Positions 1 through 6,853 of a DNA stretch of 8,802 nucleotides are shown here, one piece after another. Numbering within the stretch: the stretch's first letter is position 1; each line of letters opens with the position of its first letter. The notes beneath the pieces are model-generated. The model worked only from the letters and a program-made list of their open reading frames with translations, ran no database searches and was not told where the DNA came from. The DNA comes from Prevotellaceae bacterium. Lineage in GTDB: Bacteria; Bacteroidota; Bacteroidia; Bacteroidales; Bacteroidaceae. A program made the position numbers and the translations under genes. The stretch spans positions 1 through 8,802 of the forward strand of contig JAJPZF010000059.1 in NCBI GenBank assembly GCA_021204545.1, written 5' to 3'.

Positions 1-155
1 GTGTAGGGGATGTATTTAGCGTTTCCGTTGTAGAAGTCGGTCTTGCACTTGCCACTCAACCCTCCATAAATCGTACCCATCTCCCCCAGCCTCTTCACCT
101 CCCAGTCCTCGGGGATGTAGCCTGCCTCGGTGAGCTTGAGCCTGGTCTCCCTCAT
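1..155 (-). CDS. hsdS: Type I restriction-modification specificity subunit HsdS (N-terminal fragment, runs off the left edge)
   Basis: HsdS is the DNA-recognition subunit of a Type I restriction-modification complex; its two target-recognition domains choose the bipartite site for methylation and cleavage. Only the first 51 codons are visible. They start at an ATG (155-153) that overlaps the hsdM stop in an ATGA arrangement, so the start is well supported by likely translational coupling. The peptide contains IPEDWEVKRLGEMGTIYGG followed by ..GNAKYIPY, which resembles the usual opening of a first target-recognition domain (a P-x-x-W-x-x-x-x-L-G-E core, a glycine-rich stretch, then an aromatic/IPY segment). 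Position directly after hsdM supports the call. Target specificity, full length, and whether the gene is intact or has silent partner copies cannot be judged from this fragment. The call rests on the short match plus context. Confidence 0.85.
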   Translation of the reverse strand, partial: MRETRLKLTEAGYIPEDWEVKRLGEMGTIYGGLSGKCKTDFYNGNAKYIPY

Positions 156-2509
156 AGCGTGAAGCCCATTGCCTGTAGGTGCTTGCTGACGAGCCGCTCC
201 AGGTCGTCTACCTCGCCACGTAGCTGCGTGAGGGTGGTGCCGTACCGCTCGGCGAGAGCCTTCACTTGCCGCTCCATCTGCCTGCGCTCACGCTGCATAA
301 GGGAGCGCAGGCTCTCCTCTATCGTGGGCAGCCACTTGCGGGAGACCACCAGGCGGCGCACTTCCTCGTCGCCCAGCCCGGCGTACTTCCTTACCACCGC
401 CTCGGTCAGCTCCCGCTGTGCCTCCTTCCGCTCCTTGGCCGCCCGCTGCCTCTGCCTGTCGGTGTCCTTGTAGGCTTTAAGCCGCTTCACCTTCTTAATG
501 AGGGCCGCCACCTCCTCCTTGTCGCTCTCGTCGTCCTCCGAGAGACCTTCCTCGCTGAGGGCTTCCTCTGTCATCTCCTCAAGCCTCGCCCTGAGGGCTT
601 CCTCCTTCCCGATGAGCTCCTCTATCCTGCCGAGGCTCTGGGGGAAGAACTCCCGTGTCACTACCTCGACGGGCAGCAGGTCGCACTCCATGTTGAGGTA
701 GGTGGGGTTCTTCTTCCTTGGCATGGTGAGCTGTGCCTTCCATCCGTCGTGCGAGATGATGTAGCAGTCGTCCTGAAGCGTGTCCGCCCAGTACTCCATC
801 AGCCTTTGGTAAGCGTCGTAGGCGTTCACGAGGCAGTCCACACGCTCCACCCTGTCGAGCAGCTCCTGCGCCCACGCCTTAATGAGCGGCTTGGGCTTTA
901 CTCCTTGCTCCAACCCCAGCATACGTTCCTGCGCCCATTCGCTCCACGCCTCTATAGCGCCCTCGTAGCGGGGGAGCTGAGCCTGATAGCTTGGGTCTGC
1001 CTCAATGCTCGAGGCTATGTCTGTCGTGGCAAGCTCCTTGTAGCCTGGTCTGAGGGGGCGGAAGAGCGACTTGGTGAGTGTGGGGCAGGCGTGGTATCGC
1101 TCGCCGAGGAGCGTGATGTCAGTGAGCGGCAGCCCTCCGTGCAGGTGAGCCTCGATGTCTTGGTGCGTCTCCGTGTCGCAGGGTGTCACGTAGCGTGGTA
1201 TGTTCAGGTTGAAGTCGTTGCCGCGGATCTCTTCCATCGAAGCCATGTGCGAGTAGTGCGGCACCTCCTCCTTCCTGTCCCATACGTCCACGATGCGTTT
1301 CAGGTCTTGCTCCCTCAGCCTGTTCTGTTTGCCGTCCTTCACGAAGCCCTCCTTGGCGTCGATGAAGAAAATGCCCTCACGCTCGTATGCTCCCGCCTCG
1401 TTGAGCAAGATGATGCAAGCCGGTATGCTGGTGCCGAAGAAGATGTAAGGCGGCAGTCCCACGATGCCCTCCACCACCCGGAGCTTCTCCACGATGTGCC
1501 GCCTTATCCTGTATTCGGCATTGCCACGGAAGAGCACCCCGTGGGGCATGACGCATGCGCCGCGCCCTCGGCCTGCCTTCATGGAGCGGATGAGGTGAAG
1601 GAGGAAGGCATAGTCGCCGCATTTAAGAGGCGGGCAAAGCTCCGCAGTCCAGCGGTGGTACATGTCGCTTTGCCCGTTCTCTCCCATCCAGGCCTTCTGC
1701 GAGAAGGGGGGATTAGCCACGCAGACGTCGAACTGGCGGAGTTGGCCGTTGTCGATGAACTGAGGCGAGAGCAACGTGTCCCCCTGCACGATGATGGCAC
1801 CATCTTGCCCGTGGAGCAGCATGTTGAGCATGGCGAGCGAGGCGGTGGAGTTGTCCTTCTCCTGCCCGTAAAGCGAGGCGCTGTGATATCTCGTCTCGGT
1901 CAGAGCCCTTAGCAGCAGAGAGCCACTGCCGCAGGTGGGGTCGTAGATGGTAGTCGAGGCTCTGTCAAAGTCGCTCATGTGGAGCAGCATGGCCATAAGG
2001 CGGCTCACCTCGGCTGGTGTGTAGAACTGCCCCTTGCTCTTGCCGCTTTCTGCGGAGAAGTTCTTCATCAGGTACTCGTAGGCGTCGCCGAGGATGTCGT
2101 CGTCGGCAGCACGGTTTTGTGAGAAGTCGAGACCTTGGTCTTCGAATACCCCTATGAGTCCTGAGAGTGTCTTTCTCATCTCGTCGGGTTTGCCGAAGCG
2201 GTTGGGGTCGTTGAAGTTGGGAAGCTGTAGGGAGCCGAGGAAAGCGCTATTCTCTTTCTTTATGGCTTCCAGTTTTTTGTTGATTGCCTCACCAATGCCT
2301 GCGCTCCCCTTGAGAGCGATGAAGTCAGCGAAGTGGCATCCCTCTGGTATGTGTAGGCTCGAGCCACTTGCTTCACCACGGTCGCTGAGATACTTCACGA
2401 AGAGCATCATCAGCACATAGTCCTTGTACTGGCTGGCATCCATTGAGCCGCGCAGGGCGTTGCACGCTTCCCAGAGGGTGCTGTATATTTGCGATTTCCT
2501 TACTGCCAT
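152..2509 (-). CDS. hsdM: Type I restriction-modification DNA methyltransferase subunit HsdM (extended form)
   Basis: This is the modification subunit, predicted to transfer a methyl group from S-adenosylmethionine to adenine N6 in the site chosen by HsdS; it is also needed for restriction by HsdR. The 785 residues contain an N-terminal HsdM_N-like helical region (about 5-130), GQFYTP at 160-165, SAM-binding motif I DPTCGSGS at 190-197, an acidic YGQE at 214-217, GDTLL at 243-247 and the catalytic NPPF at 266-269 (the N6-adenine N/D-P-P-Y/F signature). Catalytic residues are all present. It is much longer than the roughly 520 residues of E. coli-type HsdM. The extra part consists of a region of about 440-625 and a highly charged, probably coiled-coil tail (about 625-780) rich in E, K and R, which may contact HsdS or DNA. 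It starts 42 nt after the hsdR stop without a visible Shine-Dalgarno sequence and ends inside the hsdS start codon. No frameshift is seen. Confidence 0.96.
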   Translation of the reverse strand: MAVRKSQIYSTLWEACNALRGSMDASQYKDYVLMMLFVKYLSDRGEASGSSLHIPEGCHFADFIALKGSAGIGEAINKKLEAIKKENSAFLGSLQLPNFNDPNRFGKPDEMRKTLSGLIGVFEDQGLDFSQNRAADDDILGDAYEYLMKNFSAESGKSKGQFYTPAEVSRLMAMLLHMSDFDRASTTIYDPTCGSGSLLLRALTETRYHSASLYGQEKDNSTASLAMLNMLLHGQDGAIIVQGDTLLSPQFIDNGQLRQFDVCVANPPFSQKAWMGENGQSDMYHRWTAELCPPLKCGDYAFLLHLIRSMKAGRGRGACVMPHGVLFRGNAEYRIRRHIVEKLRVVEGIVGLPPYIFFGTSIPACIILLNEAGAYEREGIFFIDAKEGFVKDGKQNRLREQDLKRIVDVWDRKEEVPHYSHMASMEEIRGNDFNLNIPRYVTPCDTETHQDIEAHLHGGLPLTDITLLGERYHACPTLTKSLFRPLRPGYKELATTDIASSIEADPSYQAQLPRYEGAIEAWSEWAQERMLGLEQGVKPKPLIKAWAQELLDRVERVDCLVNAYDAYQRLMEYWADTLQDDCYIISHDGWKAQLTMPRKKNPTYLNMECDLLPVEVVTREFFPQSLGRIEELIGKEEALRARLEEMTEEALSEEGLSEDDESDKEEVAALIKKVKRLKAYKDTDRQRQRAAKERKEAQRELTEAVVRKYAGLGDEEVRRLVVSRKWLPTIEESLRSLMQRERRQMERQVKALAERYGTTLTQLRGEVDDLERLVSKHLQAMGFTL

Positions 2510-2551
2510 ATTGCGTGTGTTAGTAGTGCTTGTGCTGTTGGTATGTGTAGC

Positions 2552-5500
2552 TCAGGGCATATTGTTGGCGGCAAGACGAATGATCTCTGTTCTTTGCTCG
2601 TCGGTGGAGCTGTCGTTTGTCAGTTTCTTCAGGGCTTCGAGGCACTTGTGGTGATGAGGTGTGCCAGGTGTGCGCCAATCCGCCAGTGCGTCGTACAGCA
2701 GGTAATCCTCTATTTCTCTTATCTTGGAGATAAGCTCTTGTTCGTCCTCAATGCTGGTCCATGCCGTGTGGTTGCGGAAGAGCGAGCGGGACAGTCGGGA
2801 ATTGATGCCCTCGGGCATCTGTTCCTCATTCTTCATCATGCGGTTGAGGGCTATTAACTTCTGCAGTCTCTGTATGGATGTGAGGGTTCCCTTCTTTATC
2901 TGGTCGATTATCTCTTGCAGGTGTTGGGCGAAGGTGCGTGCTTGCTCGGGGTCATTCTTGTACCAGTTGTTGATGACCGTGCGTACTTTGCCCTCCATCA
3001 CTTCCGCCACGCCTTCGGGACTCACGCCATCGGGAATCTTGGGGGGAGTGTTGCCGTTGCCACCGTCGTTAGTGATGTCGTTATCCAAGTTGTCGAGGAA
3101 CGAGAAATCGGTGGTGGCGGGAACCGGCGTGCGTGCTTCGTCGGCTCTGACGAAGCGGTCGAGCAGCAGGCGCATTTGCGGGTCGTAGTCCCTGATGTTG
3201 AAGTATTCCTCGGCAGCCTGAAGCACTCTCTCCCTGAGCTGCATTGCTTCTTTCACGAGGTGGTGTATTTCCTTGCTCTCTTCTTCTGTATAGCCTGCAC
3301 GAATAATGTGGTCGCAGATGTTGGCATAGGCGTTGGCGAGATCCTGCGCTATCTTGTAGAATATCTGCCTATTTGCCTTAGCATCTTCGAGCATGCGTTC
3401 CCTTTCCTCTCCTATAAGGTCGACGGGGGGCAGAGGGTTGAAGAAGCGCACCACACCATCATCGTCCCTAATGCCCTGACTTTCCCATTCTTTCTTTATG
3501 CCGTTGTAGGCTGTGATGGAAGCTTCAAGACGCTCCTTGTTCTTTTTTATGGCATCGAGGAGCAGGTTCTCGACATCTTCAGGGTCATATCCTCCTAATG
3601 CGCCGTTTTTGTCGTTGAAACGGTCGATGGCATTCTGTATGTTGTTGAAGAGGTGCTTGAAGTCGACTATGAGGCCGAACTCTTTGTGTGATGGGATTAT
3701 TTTGCTGAGAGGGTCGTCGGAGTCACTTCGCATGTCAACCCCAAGGCGGTTGACACGGCAGACAGCCTGAAAGAGGCCATGGTCGCGCATGTCCTTGTCG
3801 ATGTATAGGTAGGTTGCGCTGGGTGCGTCGAAGCCTGTGAGCAACTTGTCCACCACGATGAGCAACTTCATACATGAGGGGGCAGTCGTGAACCGCTTTT
3901 TTGCCCATGCCTCGTACTGGTCGGCGTTCTCCACCTTGGCGGTCTTGAAGGCAGCTTTGGCCATATCGTACTTGAATTTTATCTCCTGCTCCGCCTCGTC
4001 AGTGCCGTCGCTTTGTTTGCGCAGCTTGTCGGTTGTGGGCTCGAAGCTGGTGACCACAGCACACCTGTTTCGCAGCTGGTGGTTATCGCTTTTCTGTTGG
4101 AAGAACTCGTAGTATTTGTATGCGGTGTAGATGTCGCTGGTCACGAGCATCGCATTGCACCAACCTTCGTTGAGAGGGTATTTCGACATGTCGTCGAGTA
4201 TGGAGTAACCTATGCGCTCGATTCGCTCGCGGCTTGAGTATATCTTCTGCATTGTGGCCCAGCGTTCTTCTATCTTTGTGCGGTTCTCCTTAGAGGTCTC
4301 GTTCACTATCTCCTCGAACTTCTTGTCGAGTTGCTCTTTGTTGGCCAGGCACTGCTCAACGTCGCGAGCCTCATATTGCAGGTCGAGGATCACGTGGTCG
4401 GCTACGGCTTCTTTGTGAAGATACTTGTGGATGAAGGGACCGAAGCGGTTCACAGACTCGTTGCTCACGCTGAGGTAATGCTTGTATGCGCCTTCCTTCT
4501 TATCGGAGTGGAGGAGGGGCGTGCCTGTGAAGCCTATGAATGTGACGTTGTCTCCCAGAAGAGCTCTCATGGCATGATGGAGCAGACCGTTTTGTGTGCG
4601 GTGGCACTCGTCCACGAAGACGAACTTGTTCGTCCCCTTGGCTTGGAAATTGCCTCCGTGCAGCTTTTTGACCTTGTCAATGAGTTCATTTAGGTATTGC
4701 TCCATAGGGATGGGCGCATCGTCGTCGCCCACTATCTCCTTGCCTGTGGCGGGGTCGGTGTGGCGGCCGAACTTGTGTACGAGAGTGCAGATGAGCCAAG
4801 GATTGCCTTGTTGCAGCACATTGAGGAGGTCGTCGGAGGAGGTTGCCCGATGCATGCTCTCGTCTGCGTGGAGGAACGTATTGTGTATCTGCATATCGAG
4901 TTCGGTGCGGTCGGTGACCACAAGCACGCGTGGGTCGGGGAAGGTGTCTCTTATGTACTTTGCCAGCCATACCATAGTGAGGCTCTTGCCTGAGCCTTGG
5001 CTGTGCCAAATGACACCACCAGCCTTTGCTTTCAGTCTTGGCATAGCAGCTTTTAGAGCATAGAATTGGTGGGGGCGCATCACTTTCTTTATGCCACCGT
5101 CGTTGATGATGCCGTAGCGGAAGAGCGTCATGAAGGTCTCCTTCTCGAAGAAGAGGAGGAAGGAGTCCTTGTCGCTGAGCGTGTTCTTCACGTCGTGGTC
5201 ATCCCTCTTCCAGCGGCACCAGAAGTTCTTCGGGGTGTGCACCGTGGCATACATGAAGCCGTTCTTGTCGCTTGCCGCCACGGTGAACTGCACGGTGGTG
5301 AAGAAGGAGGGGATGAGGTCACGCTCGTTTGAGAGGTGTTGCTTTATGCCTTCGTCGAACGAGACGGTGCAGCGCTTCAACTCTATAACGGCAAGAGCTA
5401 TGCCGTTGACGTAGACGACGAGGTCGGGGCGGCTATTGCTGTGCGTGAGAGGGTCGGTGTAGCTCACCTCTTCGGCAATGGCGAAGCGGTTGGCAAGGGG

Positions 5501-5890
5501 GTTCTTGAAGTCGAACAGGCTTACGTTCTCCTCGTGTCTGTCGTTGTCGGGGCTGATGGGGAAGTGGGAGGTGAGCCTTTCGTATAGGGAGTTGTTGGTC
5601 TGGAGCAGGCTATCCTTCGAGGGGTTGCCAAGGCTTGCCTCTTGCGTCAGCAGGCGGACTGCCTCGTCCTGTTGGTGCTTGGTGTAGTGCGTCTCATCTC
5701 TCTGGAGAAAGCTGCGCAGTTCGCTCTCTATGATAGGAGCGTTTTGTGTACCATCGGGTAGTGAGTTCTCGCCTCTGGCATATTGCCGCTTACCGAGGTA
5801 GGCGTAGCCCAGCTGTTCACGGAAGAGGCTTACCAGCTCGTCCTGATATGTCCGCTCGAGGCGTGGTGTGAGGTCGTCTGTGTTGTTCAT
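2552..5890 (-). CDS. hsdR: Type I restriction endonuclease subunit HsdR (nuclease plus translocase)
   Basis: HsdR is the motor and nuclease subunit: bound to the HsdM/HsdS methylase, it translocates unmethylated DNA using ATP and cleaves at a distance. The 1112 residues show the expected order of domains. The N-terminal nuclease domain carries a PD-(D/E)xK signature with D156 in SRPDLVVY and ELK at 170-172. The superfamily 2 motor follows, with a Q-motif-like PHQ at 273-275, Walker A GSGKS at 299-303, VVTDRTELD (motif Ia) at 324-332, DECH (motif II) at 427-430, TGTP (motif III) at 455-458, LLTGFDAP at 683-690, and an arginine-rich QAVCRVNR (motif VI) at 708-715. The remaining roughly 370 residues are a helical C-terminal region of the sort that docks on HsdM. 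All catalytic motifs look intact, so the enzyme is predicted active. It begins 12 nt after the upstream metalloprotein gene with no clear Shine-Dalgarno. Sampled stretches of its 3' half look lower in GC than hsdM or tkt. Confidence 0.97.
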   Translation of the reverse strand: MNNTDDLTPRLERTYQDELVSLFREQLGYAYLGKRQYARGENSLPDGTQNAPIIESELRSFLQRDETHYTKHQQDEAVRLLTQEASLGNPSKDSLLQTNNSLYERLTSHFPISPDNDRHEENVSLFDFKNPLANRFAIAEEVSYTDPLTHSNSRPDLVVYVNGIALAVIELKRCTVSFDEGIKQHLSNERDLIPSFFTTVQFTVAASDKNGFMYATVHTPKNFWCRWKRDDHDVKNTLSDKDSFLLFFEKETFMTLFRYGIINDGGIKKVMRPHQFYALKAAMPRLKAKAGGVIWHSQGSGKSLTMVWLAKYIRDTFPDPRVLVVTDRTELDMQIHNTFLHADESMHRATSSDDLLNVLQQGNPWLICTLVHKFGRHTDPATGKEIVGDDDAPIPMEQYLNELIDKVKKLHGGNFQAKGTNKFVFVDECHRTQNGLLHHAMRALLGDNVTFIGFTGTPLLHSDKKEGAYKHYLSVSNESVNRFGPFIHKYLHKEAVADHVILDLQYEARDVEQCLANKEQLDKKFEEIVNETSKENRTKIEERWATMQKIYSSRERIERIGYSILDDMSKYPLNEGWCNAMLVTSDIYTAYKYYEFFQQKSDNHQLRNRCAVVTSFEPTTDKLRKQSDGTDEAEQEIKFKYDMAKAAFKTAKVENADQYEAWAKKRFTTAPSCMKLLIVVDKLLTGFDAPSATYLYIDKDMRDHGLFQAVCRVNRLGVDMRSDSDDPLSKIIPSHKEFGLIVDFKHLFNNIQNAIDRFNDKNGALGGYDPEDVENLLLDAIKKNKERLEASITAYNGIKKEWESQGIRDDDGVVRFFNPLPPVDLIGEERERMLEDAKANRQIFYKIAQDLANAYANICDHIIRAGYTEEESKEIHHLVKEAMQLRERVLQAAEEYFNIRDYDPQMRLLLDRFVRADEARTPVPATTDFSFLDNLDNDITNDGGNGNTPPKIPDGVSPEGVAEVMEGKVRTVINNWYKNDPEQARTFAQHLQEIIDQIKKGTLTSIQRLQKLIALNRMMKNEEQMPEGINSRLSRSLFRNHTAWTSIEDEQELISKIREIEDYLLYDALADWRTPGTPHHHKCLEALKKLTNDSSTDEQRTEIIRLAANNMP

Positions 5891-5902
5891 AAGGCTTGTG
5901 TG

Positions 5903-6586
5903 TTAAGGTGTGATTGGCAACTCGTTGAGCTCCTTCCGCAGTCTCTCCCATTGTGGCAGGTATGTGTCGAGCAGGCGGAAGAAGCGGGCGGTGTGGTTGC
6001 GTTCTATGAGGTGGATGACCTCGTGGGCAGCCACGTATTCTATGCATTCCAGCGGCTTCTTGGCAAGCTCGAGGTTGAAGAGGATGGCGCGCTTCTGCCT
6101 GTTACAGCTTCCCCAGCGCAGTTTCATGTCGAGCACATCGATAGCCGGCTTGGGAACTCCCACACGCTCTGCCCAGCGCTCCACTATGGGGGGCAAAAGC
6201 TTCTTCAGCTCCTCCCTGTACCACTCGCGCAGTATGCGGCCCGCATACTCTTGCCTCAGGCAGTGAACCACAATGTAATCGCCCTCTATGCTGACGTGGG
6301 TGTGATTGTGGTTGCCCTCGTCCACAAACAGACGATATAGGCCGCCCATGAAGTAGTGAGCCTCGCCGTTTATGTACTCTCGCATTGGCTGGATGGCATG
6401 GGCGAGGGCTTGCGCTCTTTTCTCTGCCACCCACGTCCATTTGCTAAGGACAAAGAGGCGCAGCTGTGCATCGGTGACATGCTCGGGAGCGCTCACGTGG
6501 ACGCGCCCGTATGGGGGATAGACCGACAAGTGTATGTGTTTGATCGGCTTGCGCTCAACCTCTACCTCCACCTCGTTGATAATCAT
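5903..6586 (-). CDS. YgjP/DUF45-family HEXXH metalloprotein (predicted zinc metallopeptidase) heading the restriction operon
   Basis: The 227-residue protein belongs to the YgjP/DUF45 (often labelled M48-like or SprT-like) family. The metal-binding signature is HEVIH at 188-192, followed by NH at 197-198, giving the family pattern HExxHxxxxxH with H198 as a likely third ligand. The family-typical RWGSC lies at 157-161, followed by a hydrophobic strand ILFNLELA, and the C terminus has W213 and basic helices. No signal peptide or membrane segment is evident, so it is probably cytoplasmic. The catalytic residues are present. The true substrate is unknown: the fold suggests peptidase activity, while the E. 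coli homologue YgjP has also been described as a UTP pyrophosphatase. It is the first gene after the promoter at 6621-6628 and stops 12 nt before hsdR, so it is probably co-transcribed with the restriction system. Its start ATG (6586-6584) lies about 30 nt below the predicted transcription start and has no clear Shine-Dalgarno. Confidence 0.9.
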   Translation of the reverse strand: MIINEVEVEVERKPIKHIHLSVYPPYGRVHVSAPEHVTDAQLRLFVLSKWTWVAEKRAQALAHAIQPMREYINGEAHYFMGGLYRLFVDEGNHNHTHVSIEGDYIVVHCLRQEYAGRILREWYREELKKLLPPIVERWAERVGVPKPAIDVLDMKLRWGSCNRQKRAILFNLELAKKPLECIEYVAAHEVIHLIERNHTARFFRLLDTYLPQWERLRKELNELPITP

Positions 6587-6620
6587 ACCAGCATTACTGT
6601 TGACTGTCGCATTGCTGCCG

Positions 6621-6628
6621 CAAATATA
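6621..6628 (-). promoter_or_regulatory. Predicted Bacteroidetes-type promoter -7 box of the metalloprotein-hsdRMS operon
   Basis: On the minus strand this reads TATATTTG, an exact match to the Bacteroidetes primary sigma factor -7 consensus TAnnTTTG, followed by CGGC. It sits in the most AT-rich part of the spacer (ATTTATTATATTTG). The expected transcription start is near 6614-6618, leaving a leader of roughly 30 nt before the ATG at 6586. I see no good -33 TTTG at the expected 19-21 nt distance upstream, so the -33 element is weak or the promoter may depend on an activator. No other terminator or strong promoter is apparent between here and hsdS, suggesting one transcript for four genes. Confidence 0.6.
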
Positions 6629-6668
6629 ATAAATCTTTGCGACATCGTGATGGTGTATGCGTTGTTGC

Positions 6669-6775
6669 GGCTTCTATAAACCGACTGGAATAGCTTCATT
6701 GAACCGACTGGAATAGCTTCATTGAACCGACTGTAATCGCTTCGGCGAAGTGACCGCGGTCCACTCGGCGAGTGG
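6669..6775. repeat. Degenerate 23-bp tandem repeat array with one small hairpin per unit
   Basis: Two perfect 23-bp units lie end to end at 6679-6701 and 6702-6724; each starts aaccgactgg and ends gcttcattg. A third unit (6725-6747) keeps most positions, and a fourth (6748-6770) matches the third at about 14 of 23 positions. A remnant of the 3' half lies just before the first unit (gcttctataaaccg, from 6670). Each unit ends in a short inverted repeat with a 1-3 nt centre: TTCATTGAA centred at 6699 and 6722, CTTCGGCGAAG at 6745, and CCACTCGGCGAGTGG at 6768. The centres are exactly 23 bp apart, while arm length increases from 4 to 7 bp. An 8-bp palindrome ACCGCGGT (6753-6760) sits between the last two. 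The block lies between a terminator and a promoter, so it could be an operator array, an RNA-level element, or a REP-like intergenic repeat. There are no spacers, so it is not a CRISPR. Confidence 0.75.
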
Positions 6776-6776
6776 A
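6760..6776. repeat. Inverted repeat (7-bp stem, 3-nt loop)
   Basis: TCCACTC and GAGTGGA flank a GGC centre and form a perfect 7-bp stem, which a G-T wobble pair could extend by one. This is the strongest hairpin of the 23-bp array and closes it on the right side. It is not followed by a T-run on either strand, so it is not an intrinsic terminator. Confidence 0.7.
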
Positions 6777-6800
6777 TGGCGACGCTTGCCTTATGGACAC

Positions 6801-6831
6801 AATAAAAGCCGCAAGGCGATTGCCTCACGGC
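6801..6831 (-). terminator. Intrinsic terminator of the tkt-rpiB unit
   Basis: Read on the minus strand, GCCGTGAGGC pairs with GCCTTGCGGC around an AATC loop. This is a 10-bp stem containing two G-U wobbles, followed directly by the U-tract TTTTATT. It lies 22 nt after the rpiB stop codon. On the plus strand the stem is not followed by a T-run, so it works in one direction only. It separates rpiB transcription from the downstream promoter of the restriction operon. Confidence 0.85.
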
Positions 6832-6853
6832 CTATAGTAGGGTAGTGCAGGGT

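Larger units (their letters stand above)
6587..6853. other. 267-bp intergenic spacer between rpiB and the restriction operon
   Basis: This is the only sizeable noncoding stretch in the window. From right to left it holds the rpiB terminator (6801-6831), a short unassigned stretch (about 6776-6800), the 23-bp hairpin array (about 6669-6775), an unassigned stretch (about 6629-6668), the -7 promoter box (6621-6628) and the roughly 30-nt leader of the metalloprotein gene. The part next to the promoter is visibly richer in A and T than the flanking genes. I see no tRNA or other recognisable structured RNA here. Confidence 0.8.

Noticed and set aside
266..1912. Long plus-strand open frame of 548 codons opposite hsdM
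   Set aside because: It lies entirely antisense to a gene with clear methyltransferase motifs. Its translation is rich in L, V, H and R with no recognisable domain, as expected from a GC-rich complementary frame.
2915..3598. Plus-strand open frame of 227 codons opposite hsdR
   Set aside because: It is antisense to hsdR, which shows continuous family similarity here. No motif or independent promoter is evident.
5783..6340. Plus-strand open frame of 185 codons across the hsdR/metalloprotein junction
   Set aside because: It overlaps two well-supported minus-strand genes and has no recognisable features.
6679..6770. CRISPR array
   Set aside because: The 23-bp units are directly adjacent with no spacers, the number of exact copies is two, and no cas gene is present.
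6583..6828. Minus-strand open frame of 81 codons through the spacer
   Set aside because: It starts inside the terminator hairpin, is made up largely of the 23-bp repeats and the promoter, and overlaps the metalloprotein start. The 23-bp period is not a multiple of three, so the repeats do not encode a repeated peptide.
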